Assembly: GCA_964036295.1 (NCBI GenBank)
Contig: OZ038467.1
Coordinates: 6,069,001 to 6,133,000 of the forward strand
DNA from: Plumapathes pennacea
Taxonomy: Eukaryota; Cnidaria; Anthozoa; Antipatharia; Myriopathidae
Length of the DNA: 64,000 nucleotides
Direction of reading: 5' to 3'
Part shown: piece after piece, positions 23,995 to 36,203 of the stretch
How positions within the stretch are numbered: the first letter of the stretch is position 1
Layout: each line of letters starts with the position of its first letter
Translations under genes and position numbers: made by a program
Notes under the pieces: generated by a model
What the model saw: only the letters and a program-made list of their open reading frames with translations
Databases searched by the model: none
Told to the model about the DNA's origin: nothing

Positions 23995-26900
23995 GATGAT
24001 CTGTTGATCAGACTCGGTTGTTCACGACGCGATATTGGACTGGTTTCTGATTGCGGAAACTTGCCCTTTGTTTCTCGTTCACCGGAAGTGTTGTGTGACG
24101 TCGCCAACGCCGGAAGTTTGTTTAGCGGCTCCTCCCCTCCCTGACCCGTCATAAAATTTTCATACAAGGCACAGGAAGAGTGGGCCACACGAGCTTAGAT
24201 GCTGTCAAAATAATACAAACAAATCAAGAGCAGTTAGGTCCGACTTTAACTGTGAATCTTTCCACTAAAACTCGCCCTGTAAAAGTATAAATGAGTGATT
24301 AGTTCCAACTGACAAGGGGACTGGTCAAAATCACGGGTTTTGTTTGAGTGTTCAACATCAAACGCTGACATTTTTGTGACGTGGAACTGTTTATCAGTCG
24401 AATGAACTTTTATTGTATTGGAATACTTTTATTGGTACCTTTTAGGGGTCAAAATAAGCTTGGTCTGCGCCCATTCCCGTCCTGTTTATGTGGGAGTCAC
24501 GGGGGTTATTGTACACATAAAAGTGCCTTGTCATCGGGCTTGTCATGTCGAATGCCAGAGTGCTCAAAACATACGTTCCAAATGAACAAAAGATTAATCA
24601 TGCCGTCTTGTTCTTTCCTTAGTTCTCGGTTTGTTTGATTTCCATTTCTTCAACTGAAAGTAGTTAGATTACAGTATATCAAACCAGTGAGAAGTCAACT
24701 GCGAAAGAACTGATCTGACAACAGTAATGTCCGAAGTTCAGTCGCCCATGACATCATATATACATTCAACTTCCTCTAAGACAGACACCCTCGGGACCAG
24801 CTCCAACTGTCCGTTTTAGAGGGGTGTCCGTCTTAACCGTCTTAAAGAGTTCAGTTAGAGTAAATTACTGAAGAAACGGCAGGGACCGCTCCTACCAGGT
24901 GTCTGAGAGAGGTGTCTGTCCTAGAAGGGTGTCCATTAAGACGGAGTGGACTGTATACCCAAGCCATACATTCTTTGTAAGTCGTTTCCCAAAAAAAAAA
25001 AATACTCAACGCATAATTTTCAAATTTTCGGTAATTACTAAGTCTGACTTTTTTTTTTCTATTTATGGAGTTTCCTTGTTTGTAGCTTGAATTTTGATTT
25101 ATCCTAATGATGATAGACATGTAAACAAAGATCGTCAACCTTGTTTCCAGGGCCTTTCCTTGGGAACGAGATTGAAAGATCCTCCGTTAGATTGACGTTC
25201 TGACCAGCGTTGGCTTGTCAGAGCTCTGACGCGACGGGCTAAGCCCGACGCCTTATGTTTTCCGTCAGTACGTCAGCACAGACCAACTGCGCCTTCTCGC
25301 AGATCCTTATCCATGATCAACAAACACGGAAAGGTCTAGCATGTTCCAACATATCTCAAGACTAAAAAAAGAAAACTTAGAGTTTAATTGAAACTAGCTG
25401 AAATTGAGATTGATGCTGGGACTGAATCGTTTAGCGTTGTATTCTGAAGCACGAGACAAGGCCGTTACATCAGCGTTTTAACTTCTTTTCTTTCTTTCTT
25501 TCTATGTTTTTTTTTTTTTTTTGAGTGATTGAACAGACTGCTAATTGTATAAACTTCCGCCGGGTTTTGGAAACTTTGCGATCGTAATTTTTGCTTGGAT
25601 ACCGAGAGTCTATACTAGTAAAAACTTATCCACAGCATGAAACAATCGCTATTGAGAAAATAGGTTTCAGCTCTCTCGGAAATACTTCCCATTCTTCTAT
25701 TGAAATGAGTGATTGTTTCTCAAGATTTTACTGACAGGTTGTGCCTTATTGTTTGGCTCTGCACCAAACAGAATAAATTAATCAGCTCTGTTTCATCATG
25801 AATATTGATTGTGTGTAAAACCTTCGGATCTCGTCTTCACCAAGTTGCACACGTTTTTTATTATAACTTGCTGACAGCGCCTGGTAAGTCCTGTATTTTT
25901 ATGGCCGCCTACGTACACTGTTTCAGTGCTGTTATATAAATAGGAACTATAAGTAGCTCAATTTGTGTAACTATAACTATAAGTAAGTCGATTTGCAGAG
26001 TCGCATCGAACATCTACCGGTATTTTGTCTATTTTTGAGGTCGTCTGTCGTCCTCGGATATAAATCGCGCACTCATATTACGTAGGCTGGACAAAGCCCA
26101 GCTGCAACGATTTCTAAGCGCACAGTTAACTAAGCAAAGCAAACCGCCAGGCGGCTGCTTCAAGTCGCTCGGTTTCTGGTTCATTACGTATAAAACCGGT
26201 TTTGCTTTGCCAAGGGCAGCATCTTTACGGCGGGAACTCAGATGCCGACATTTCTCATCATTCCGTGGCTCTTGACTCAAGTGTCTAAACGTGACAAATG
26301 AAAATTCAGTAATTTACATTATGTTTGAGTAAAAATATCCATTTTCGCTTAAGAGGCAGTACTTCGTGTTGGCACGTTCGGCATGTTAAGTAAACACAGT
26401 CCAGAGAAACTGACTTCACGCTGCAGGCTGGTCGGCTGAAAACCTCGCACCCTGCTGCAATCAACATACAGTGTTCGTGACCACTCAGCCAAAAATTGAC
26501 TGCACGCAACAAAGAAAGTAAAACTATATTTTGATAAACTGATATTGACTGCAAAAAGTAATGACGCTGACATACGATTTACGGGTGTCTAAGGAAAATA
26601 AGGGGGAGGTATTTAAGGACAATATTAATCGACACTGGTTTGTAATTCACATACTGCACGAACCTGATTTATACTGAACTGGAAGTACACTGTCGGAAAT
26701 TCTAGAAACTTCAAAAGACGAGAGGGCTATATTTTGTATTATAAGGTAACACATGCACTTTTGTCAAAATTAGCCCTTTTGAAAACAACCACAGTATACA
26801 CAACCTGTAGCCCACAAAGCCACCAAAAGGGTTCACAAAAGTAAACACTTTATGTTACAAGCTCCGGTTCTATATGATCGAGGTTCTGGCTACATTGCAG

Positions 26901-28048
26901 CTGTAATGTTTTACACATGGAAGTCATAGCTGGTGACAGCATGCATTTATATACGTATATCGAACATATTAAAAATTTGGTCACTGGCTAAGAGTACTGA
27001 GACGCGAAAACAGTACCGACGAATTAAAGTATACTAAGTGTCTTATGTTAGAAGGAGCAAAATACATATAGTATAACTTGTACCATGTTGGGGTTTCATG
27101 TAGGAGCTGCAACCAACTTCTACCTTAACTTAATTTTAGTTAATTTTTTGATTAACTTCTTAAAGACAAGATCCCTCTACAAGAATGGGGTGGAGCAGTT
27201 TGGAATAAATAAAGATTCGAAAGGTTGTGAAAAAAAAGAAAAAAAGATGCAAGACGAACATAAGAAATGGGAGCCGGCAAAACGTGTACGTTTTAAGAAC
27301 TTTATTAGGTAAAACTACAAAAATAATGACGAAAGTACTCATTGAGAGCTTTAGAGTTTTATTTAATACCCGGTCACAACGAGGTTTCTTTCTCAAGGAG
27401 GCGCGGTGGGGAAGATTACAGGAATGATATATCAATTGAATATTTTATATTAGAACAGCAATTCAAAAGACAGCTCAAACAAAACGGCGCGGAATAATAA
27501 AAATTGGGCAGTATGGCGGCAGTAAAATATAAGGCAGCCTACTTGAATTGTCGTTCTATATAACAACTTCATTCTATATGATTCATATACTATTCTCTCA
27601 CACCCCTACCCCCAACCCCTATTTTTTATTTGGGTTGGACCATTGTTCTAATATCACGTGCAAGGTTACGGACACACAGCTGATCTCTGACGCAAAAACA
27701 TAAAAATAAAATAATACATAATACATAGTAATAAGAAATAACAAAAAATAATAATTACTGAACCGTAATGCTTTTGAACGCCGAATCAATGCTTTTGAAA
27801 GAATATTTAACGTGCATGGAAATTGGTTCAACTTATTTTACATGCACTTGTGAACGTTTATTGAATCAGTCTCTGGTTAATAATAAATTCGAAGTTGTCA
27901 CGAATTTTGCTGGATTCATTACTTATTAATGAATAACGCTCACAACAATAACTCGTGTGTTTTCAGCTGACATCACGAAGAAGCCCACCAGCACAAAGTC
28001 ATCAAGGCCACACAACTCTTCGCGTGAATTGATCGTCCGAGCTAGACA
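23995..28048. other. Intergenic region without recognisable genes
   Basis: Upstream of the XK-related gene and upstream of the VEGF-like gene. The open frames here are short and unlike any family I know. It holds one MITE (24,761-24,955), a T-rich tract at 25,500-25,522 and AT-rich DNA. Promoters for both flanking genes must lie here, but I see no clear core elements. Confidence 0.6.
24761..24955. mobile_element. TA-flanked MITE with repeated GACGGACACC-like motifs
   Basis: Begins TACATTCAACTTCCTCTAAG and ends AAGACGGAGTGGACTGTA. Inside, variants of GTGTCCGTCTTA and its complement occur at least five times on both strands. It is similar in style to the TA-flanked element at 44,130-44,552, but the end match is poorer. 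Confidence 0.45.
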
Positions 28049-30432
28049 ATGTTCCCAGCAATTCTTATTACTTGGGTTTTACACCTGACGTTCATTAAAG
28101 GTAAGTTTCAAAATACATTCAGTTTATTTTACCTCATGACCAAAGTATGTCAGTATCAAAACGTCGCAAAGCAAAATATCATTATTGTCAAATCCATGCA
28201 AGCGGATTGCCGATCGTTTCCGGTACATCAGGGCGAGCGCAAAGCACAAGGGAAAATTTCTGATCCTGGTGTTTGCCTTGCATTGAGCCTGTTATAATTT
28301 CACTCGGGACTCCTGCTTGTGTCGCTCATGAAAACCAGGCTTAAGCCACATGGCTTATAGCTTAAGCCTGGTTTAACTGAAGTATAAAGCCGACTTCATC
28401 TATTGTGTGTGTGCCTCGTTCAACAGTTCGATCTAACAAGATATTGCTGCCGTGACTGCTGCAGAAAGCAAGAATTGAAACAATCCCCTGTCACGTTGCG
28501 TTTTTGTCAGTGCCGATCGTATGTCACAAGTATATTTGATACGTCATTCAATAATTCCCCTGTTCATGTTTCCTGCAACATCGTTTTCGTAATTATTCCA
28601 GTGTTCGTATTGTTCATGTCAGTCATATCCTGCTGTGTTATAAATTAAAGTGTAACGCAAAATTTGTCCCTGGAGAGGAGGGGTGAGGGTACAGCCGGAC
28701 TATTAGCGATATTTTTAGGATGCCGCGGAATGGATACGTATTTGGCCGTGCAGTCACCTTATTTTTGAGTCAGCGGTCATTGCACGAAATTGAGAGTGCC
28801 GGTTTTGTAGTGACGCTCGTAAAACCTTAAGAATTAGCCAAGAGGTTCAATACTGGGTATACTCGACCACACGTTAGTTCAATGAATTTTTATAACATAT
28901 CAAGTTGAGGCTTACACACGAGGTGAAATTTTACCTCGAGTTAGACGATGTTCATATAATAATGGCGACGAACGTTGACCAACAGACGTGATGCTAAGAG
29001 CTTATGCATCGATCAATTCCAGCTGATACCTGGGTGACAGGTGAAATAACAGAATATGCATGTCGATTTTTCTCATTTGGGTTTTGTAGCACAGAGACAG
29101 AACCCCCCCTGTAGTCCTGTGCTGACAATCCTGCCCATAGACGCGCCTTACTACAGATATTTCCCGTACTTCGTCGAGCTTCATCGCTGTAATGGTGCAT
29201 GTTCGGTGACTCCTTCTATCCTAAGCTGCTCAAGTAAGACTGTCAGCGACTACAGAGTCTATGCACTTCACACCCAGACCTTCGAGCGGAAGACTATAAC
29301 TCTGAAAAACCACACCAGCTGTGAATGTTCGTGTGTTCAAAAATCCAGCGACTGTGACCCAGAGCTGGAAAGTTGGAACGAAGACCAATGCAGTTGCATC
29401 TGTAATGATAAGGATTCTCCGCCTGTTCCATGCAAAGATAATCTCGAGTAAGTGAATGTGAAGTTTTGCGTTATCAAGGTCATCACCATCCCCCATGATT
29501 TATTAAACTAGCAGAACGTCATCACGCGTTATTTATCCTCGAGGAGCACCCATCGGAGCTGTTCCACAAAATATGTGTTCCGCACTGCAACCTGTCCTGG
29601 CTGGCATGAGATCTATCTGCTTTTTTGCTGGCTGGGAAAAAAAATCGGACTGCTGGGAGAGAGATAGCCGTTTTCAGTCTCGCTGGAGGCATGAGAATAA
29701 GTGAGACTGCAATCGAGGCTACATTTTTGTTTGAAATGCTGACATTTTCTGACAAAGTGGTACACCATCAAGTTGCTGGCTGGGAGATTTTCTGGGACCG
29801 CTCTGCTGGGAAACGGATATTCTGAATTGCCTTCCTGGGAATGTGGAACACCTCTTTGTTTGCCAGCAACGTAAAAAAAGCAGAAAATAAACTATATTTT
29901 GGACAAATAACCATACATTTGCGCAAACTAACGTATTTTGAGAAATATCTTCGTTGGGTGCTCTCGGTCCTCATCCTCATCATCATCACCACCACCATCA
30001 TCATTCGACTATCACCTTATCAACATCAACATCGTCATCTTCGTTAATATTGAACTCAATCTTCTCCGTATATATATATATAAAGAGGTTATTACACGGG
30101 AAGGAGTGTAATACGGCGAAGTATTTTTACGAGTCGGTTTTATTTTTTCGAGCCTGCTTCAGGCAAGAAAAAATAAAACTGACGAGTAAAAATACAGCCG
30201 TATTGCACGACTTTTTGTGTAATAAGTTGTTTATTACACGACAAACGAAGCGGGGCAAACATTCTCGCCGCGCGCAAAATGGAACAAAAAAATGACGCGT
30301 TCGTAAACTTTGCTTGCGAAAACTGATCACGTAAGCTAATAAACCAGTTGATCTGGTTCCTGACGAGTGCAATACGCTCCCATCTTTGCACTCGTTTTGG
30401 CCCGTATTTGCACTCGAAAATGTGAAGTCGTG

Positions 30433-30524
<92 letters not shown>

Positions 30525-32122
30525 CCATTAAACACAATCACCAGTCATCATCAGCAACAGCATGAACATTTATCATCACTATCCGCATCGTAACCAAGTC
30601 ATCATTGTTGTCGACATCACAATCATCGCCACCACCATGCACTGCCAACTTCATCCTACGAATACTCTCAGTAGCATTCAACATCACCACAACAAAACCG
30701 AAAATAGACCGACACAAATGCAACACCACGACAGTAACGGACAACCCAAATATGTCACATACTGTAAACAACAATAATTACAATGATAGCAGCCAAGAAG
30801 GCGAACGCTGATCCCAACAAACAAAGATAATCAACATTACGATGACCTGACGCAATTTTTTTAAAGTAAAACCAAAGACTGCATGAGCAACAAAGTGATT
30901 ATCGTTTTTCGTGGTCATTTTTAATCTACCTCCAATGTCAGGTGGGACGGAAATCAGTGTAAATGCATATGCAATCGACCACCAGATATATGCGGGGACA
31001 ATCAGGTGAGAGATTCTTTACTCGTTTGATTTTGATCACTTGGTGTTTTGTAACTGTAGCCCATGCACACAAGTGAAATAGTAAAGCGTCACACTGAAAA
31101 GACCCTGGCATTCACTCATAACTTTTCTTCTCGAAAGGCTGGGAGAATCTGCACTTTGAGCTTAGGAGTTAAAGTGTTAATGAGAGAAACATTTGTCTCT
31201 ATCAGGAATGGAGCAACGAAGTTTGTGGATGTGTTTGTAAAGATAGAGTCGTGAAACTGTGTGTGGCACAACGGAAATACCTGGACTCCGAGAAATGTAA
31301 ATGCGTTGAAACACTCCCAGAAACCTTGCCCACTACAGGAAAACGAACAGGTAGATATACAGGAATCCTTTGTTTTGAGATTGTCTTACTGTGTTGTTAA
31401 AAATTTGCCAGAACGCTCATACAGTATTTTTAAATGCATATTTAAAATATTTTAAAATATTTTAAATATGCAACTTCGACGTAAACTCTTGGAAGGTCTT
31501 TATCTTTTCCAAAACTGTCTCTGTTTATGAAAACTTGGCGGCAAAACTTTAATGCAAAACAATGTATAGCAATAATAAAAACAATTAAAAACCGGCTCCT
31601 GGCGAGTACAAAACGCTCCAATATTTGCAGTCGTTTTGGCCATAATTACTTGCATTCGAAAATATGAAGTCGTACACAAAGTAAAAATATTACGTCTCTT
31701 CTTTGATTTCAGCGAGTGATGGCCTTGATAGACGAGTGTTTATCGCAGCCTTGCTGGTCGAGTTCCTCTTTCTAGTGATCGGATTCGATATATTCCTCTA
31801 CTTTAAGTACAAGTGGGGCGTGATTTACTTCTTCCTAAACAGAAAATGCTGCGCGCCTCGACATCAAGGTAAAAGTCTCAAACTCCATAGCAACAGAAGC
31901 AACAGCAATAACAACGTTAAACAGCCAAAACAACAACAACAAACACTTGGAGGCCACATTGGATAATCTCCCGAAAGAATGGCCCGAAACGGCCAGTCTC
32001 GCGCGAAATCTAAAATGATCGAGATTTTGGCCGTTTCGGACCATTTTTTCGTAGCATTGTCTATGTGGGCTCCTGGCGATAATAATAGCAACGACGACTC
32101 CAACAGCAACAGCAACAGCAAT

Positions 32123-32165
<43 letters not shown>

Positions 32166-32493
32166 GCGTAAAGACGTCTATTAAAAGTGATTGATGATCC
32201 ACTGATTCAGTGTCCTCGTATCAGTCCCAACTTGTTCATACTCCAGGTTAAAGTCTTCATGCAGTCAAACTGTGATGTCATATGTTAGATATAAGCTAGG
32301 AAAGTCGAAGTTAATAACTCTCAGAAGTTTAAAGCGGAGTCTCATCTCAGCCCATTCTATTAGTACAACGTTTCTACTATAGAAGTGCGGGACTCCCCTA
32401 AACCTTCATGTTTTACCTCACTCAACAGAGAGGCGAAACGGCCAGCATCCCAGCATCCCAGAACCGAAAACCAAGACGCCGACCAACCTCTGA
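28049..32493 (+). CDS. VEGF/PDGF-family ligand with VEGF-C-like Cys repeats and C-terminal membrane anchor
   Basis: Six exons join in phase: 28049-28100, 29090-29447, 30942-31005, 31206-31350, 31713-31868, 32429-32493, giving 279 residues and a TGA. Exon 1 is a signal peptide (MFPAILITWVLHLTFIKA). Exon 2 is a PDGF/VEGF cystine knot: YYRYFPYFVELHRCNGAC with the CxGxC motif, and HTSCECSC near the end. Then follow four C-x10/11-CxCx repeats, the Balbiani-ring-type motif of VEGF-C/D (SWNEDQCSCIC, EWDGNQCKCIC, EWSNEVCGCVC, YLDSEKCKCVE), the second and third beginning at exon starts. Exon 5 has a hydrophobic helix (VFIAALLVEFLFLVIGFDIF) followed by KYK and CC, so the protein is probably tethered with a short cytosolic tail. 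VEGF-type ligands bind receptor tyrosine kinases. If the exon-5 donor is not used, the frame runs to a stop at 31,966 with a Gln/Asn-rich end. Confidence 0.85.
30113..30200. repeat. Foldback repeat in a VEGF-like intron
   Basis: GTATTTTTACGAGTCGGTTT and its complement AACTGACGAGTAAAAATAC flank a GCCTGCTTCAGGC hairpin. A further section to 30,432 (GAGTGCAATACGCTCC ... TGCACTCG) recurs in diverged form at 31,590-31,680, so this is part of a dispersed element. Confidence 0.6.
30433..30522 (+). repeat. (TA)n microsatellite, about 90 bp
   Basis: An uninterrupted AT dinucleotide run within the intron between exons 2 and 3 of the VEGF-like gene. Such runs are often wrong in length in assemblies. 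Confidence 0.95.
31100..31183 (+). mobile_element. piggyBac-type MITE, 3' end fragment
   Basis: TCGAAAGGCTGGGAGAATCT, then GCACTTTGAGCTTAGGAG and a TTAA end. It matches the right-hand end of the 9,622-9,832 element. It ends just upstream of the exon at 31,206. Confidence 0.5.
32101..32166 (+). repeat. (CAACAG)/(AAC)n repeat
   Basis: Perfect AAC triplets following CAACAG hexamers, in the last intron of the VEGF-like gene. Confidence 0.9.
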
Positions 32494-35400
32494 AGAGCAT
32501 AATATAGTTCTTTATCTTCAAATGTCGTGTCAAATTTAAACTTTGAATCCAGTTGTTTTACTCTTTTATGCCTTATCTTGACAAAAAGAACAGACTGGGT
32601 TTGTATTCGGGAAATTTAGTGCGTAACCAATTCTTCTAACATGTACCTCATAGCTTATATAAACTGAAAGGAGAAGATTGGTCTTGATCATTACCGGTCA
32701 CTGATAGACACAAGGGAATCAGCAGCAGTGTAAACATATTATCCTTTTTAGATTCTTTAGAGATAAATTATTGATTAACAAAATGATTTGTACAGTACAA
32801 AATCAGTTAGAAGCAAATCAGAAATACGTGCCAATGAGTAGTAGCTCAAAATACAACTTCTCTTTGCTATATCAGAACAGAAACCTGCCGTACTGTATGG
32901 AGAAATAATCAATGATCACTCGTACAGTGGGCAGCTCATCAAACTATAAATTCTCATTGTGTGGCACTGTCTCTTCGTGCCAATAGTGGAGAGAATTTGT
33001 GCAGTTTCAAAGGTTCTCAGCTTTGATTAATTTTGTTCTTGTTTATTTTTTTTGAAAGACTGGACAAAGTTAAGTAAAACATCATTCCGGACTACTTAGT
33101 TTGAATTAGTTAGTTTAATTTATACTTCACTTCGCCACTCGATCACTCCCTTAACCTCATATAACTCATCCACCATTAATCTTAATAAAATAGTACAGGG
33201 GTCAAAATACCCGTGACACAATTCAAACTATGATTTGCATAAAATAAACAAAACTAATTTATAAGAAAGGTAAACATAAGTACGTGGGTTCAGGGACAAG
33301 TCCCAGTCTTTGGAATATACATCCGTGGTCTGCCGTATTCACACAACATGTCAGTATTTTATTTAGAAAAGCTGTTATTTTTGAGAATCATGTAAAAATC
33401 GCCAACTTAGTGCTCGCTAAATGGTATTTTATTTATCTGGTATTAGATAGGTCTTATCGCCGAATTAGGAGAAAGAAAATAAACATATGCTGTCTGTTTT
33501 AGGTTTTGATCTGTTAGCTTAATTCATCACACCATGTTTTAATTTTGTTAGAGTAACTGTAGGTTATAGCGTTTGGGAAAATTTTGGAAAGGTACTAAAG
33601 GAGAAAATTCAAGTTGATCACTCTAATTCAATCCAAATGTTCTGCTTATGTTTGCTTCCCGGCTTCACAGTCTGTTTGGTTGTTTCATCTTAAATACGCA
33701 GACATTGACTTGTTTTCTTTATCTCTCGAGTTTTTGTTCGACCTCTATATAAATTCGAAACTATTTCTAAATCTGTTCGGCATACACACTGAAACAGTTG
33801 TAGTCTTGAGAGGTTTATCACGAATCAAGAATGTGGATCTGAGTACAAGGCGGGGGGGGGGGGGGGGGGGGGAAGAAAACGAGCAAAAATCGAAGTTGGG
33901 GAGAGGGAGGGTGAAGTTCGGAAATATGTATGGATATTTGTCCTTGGACATTATCCGTTCCTCGACGCTCAGTATTCGCTTCTCAGAACAAATGTTCTCG
34001 CAATTGGACAAATATCTGCCGGTGCATATTTCCTCGCCAAAAAGACATTCAGTACGTATTTCTTCAGTCGTAAGGGAAGAAGAGTAAGGAAAATCGTGAT
34101 TAAAAGATGCAATCAGTTACACGATCAAAATTTTTCTACGCTGCGTTTTTAGTTCAACGGTATATCGCTTGACTCACCTATATCCTGTCAATCTTCCGTT
34201 GTCACTCCTCGAATATATACCTGTAACCTGTAAACACTGGAAACACACACATTCTACAACATTATACACGCAGCTAATATTCAAAATAGAACGTTCCTTA
34301 AACATGCCAACCTCTAGTCCAATTTCTAGTACAGGAAATTTATCACTCGCGTATCTTTCTGATGAGTATTACTATGGTATACTTGCAGTTTAAACAGGTT
34401 ATTATAAACTCTGCAACAGCGCATACTAACTGTCCGTATACCGCTGACAATCATATGGGCGACCGCGCGCTGCAGTATAGCCGAAAAGAAATGTTTTCTA
34501 CGCGGAGACACGTGGGAATGGTCCGTGGCTTATGTTCGGTAGCATATATACACCACTCCCCAGTTGTCGTGTATTCGGCTTGACGCCAACCAGCATCATC
34601 AAAGCTTTGCTCGGGGTTATCCCAGCTGCCTTTCTTCCTGTTGGGAGTTTTTCGTGGTTTTTCGTATCCGAGTTGTCTCAGTCAAAAAAGGTGAGTTTCT
34701 GGCGGTTATAAATTACGTTTCAAACATTTAGGTCCCGTTTACACTAGAGCGAATTTATCCGGATTCGTGAAAGCGTTTACACTAGCTTTTGTGAATCCGG
34801 TGTTATTTTTAGTTAACGAATCCGGAATCGAAGTGGGAACTTTGTATCCGTGTACTTTGTATCCGAAATAGTTTTCAAGTGTAAACGGGGTCTTAGATAC
34901 GGTATTAATACTTTTTGGTCTAAATGAGATGACACTATCGATCGGTATCAAAACCTCGGCATCAGCCGATTATATATATACCCAGTAATCTGACATTCCA
35001 AGTTCTCTTTCTAAACTCATTTCCGATTAATTCGAAACGAACAGTGAGTGGTCGCCTGGATGAAATGCCCCAAAAACTGGTCAGCACTGAAAATCTTGAC
35101 TCCGACTCGTGTACACAAAATTCTCGACTCGAATTTTGTAAATCATGGCTTTAATAGCTCTTTGCATGGCTTCGTTATTTGTTTTTGTTCACAATGAAAT
35201 GACAATGCTATACAAGTGGCATGCAGTCATACAACAACATAATCATAAAGCAACAATATTAGGTATATGTGTTAATTACATATATACTTGTACAATTGTA
35301 TGTTCAGTGAAAGCAAATAACTCCAGTATAAAAGCTTCTACTGATCGATTATATGTGACATTTTCACTTCATTTTTTTTTCTTCAATCAGATTGTGTGAT

Positions 35401-35632
35401 CCAAGCCTTGGCACAAGCTTTGAGGCGAGGGCCCTGGCACAACTCTGACACTTGTGTTCTGGCAGAAGAGCCTTGCTTTGAAGATTGTGCCAGTTTCCCA
35501 CAAAAAGCCCATCAATATCACTAATTGGCAGCTTTCTTAGAAAAATACTGATATAATTTATGAATTCTTGTTTACATTGCTTGATACATTTTCATTTGAA
35601 AGGTTAAAATCATTAACTTGGCAATGACAGGG
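32494..35632. other. Region between the VEGF-like and first oxygenase genes
   Basis: Contains the 3' side of both convergent genes. It is AT-rich with a G run at 33,851-33,872 and a TTA-flanked MITE at 34,731-34,892. I find no supported exon. Confidence 0.6.
34731..34892. mobile_element. TTA-flanked MITE with GT(T/C)CCCGTTTACACT-type ends
   Basis: Left end GGTCCCGTTTACACTAG and right end (complement GACCCCGTTTACACTTG) are inverted repeats, with TTA on both flanks (34,728-34,730 and 34,893-34,895). The interior has inverted copies of AATCCGG. The right half (GTGGGAACTTTGTATCC ... GTAAACGGG) recurs as a fragment at 38,284-38,345. Confidence 0.65.
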
Positions 35633-36161
35633 TTAAGCCTTGAAGTTGTCTTCTTGCTTTCCAAGGATATAAGCCCCATAAGTGTAAGGCATCTCTATCC
35701 TTGTCACATCATCAGACTGATAAACCAAGTCCTTGGTGAGTGCAGAATCCAAGGGATCAATTACACAGTCCAGTGTGGGTCCAAATGAAAATGGTGTTGA
35801 CATCCTCTCATGGGTGGCAGAGCTCCACACACGATGTCTTGTTGCCCGGTAGAGACCCTTGGTCCACGCCTCCAGGCAAGCTCCTAAATTGACGACAAAT
35901 GTGCCTAAAAGAATATGATAAATAGAGAAAGATCACACAGAAGTTCAACAGGCCAAAAGCTGTGTCAGTGTAAATATGATGGGTTATGCTGAATGTGTGT
36001 GGACAGCAGCTAGGTTACTGTAGCCTGGCCCCTCGTCAGAGAAAGTTGAGAGATTAGCTTTAATATGTTCCACATTTGATGTGCTTATACCTGTTATGAG
36101 CCCTGAGCTTAGACAACTTCATAAGGGTTATTATTATTATTATTACTAATATCATTATTAC

Positions 36162-36203
<42 letters not shown>

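Noticed and set aside
24381..24638. Cys-rich 85-codon plus-strand frame that could be a small secreted protein
   Set aside because: No clear signal peptide cleavage or known Cys pattern, and no second exon; composition matches random AT-rich DNA.
30127..30541. Minus-strand frames with Tyr-Ile repeats
   Set aside because: Translation of a (TA)n microsatellite and a foldback repeat.
31864..32202. Leu-rich frame on minus and Asn-rich frame on plus
   Set aside because: Translation of the (AAC)n repeat.
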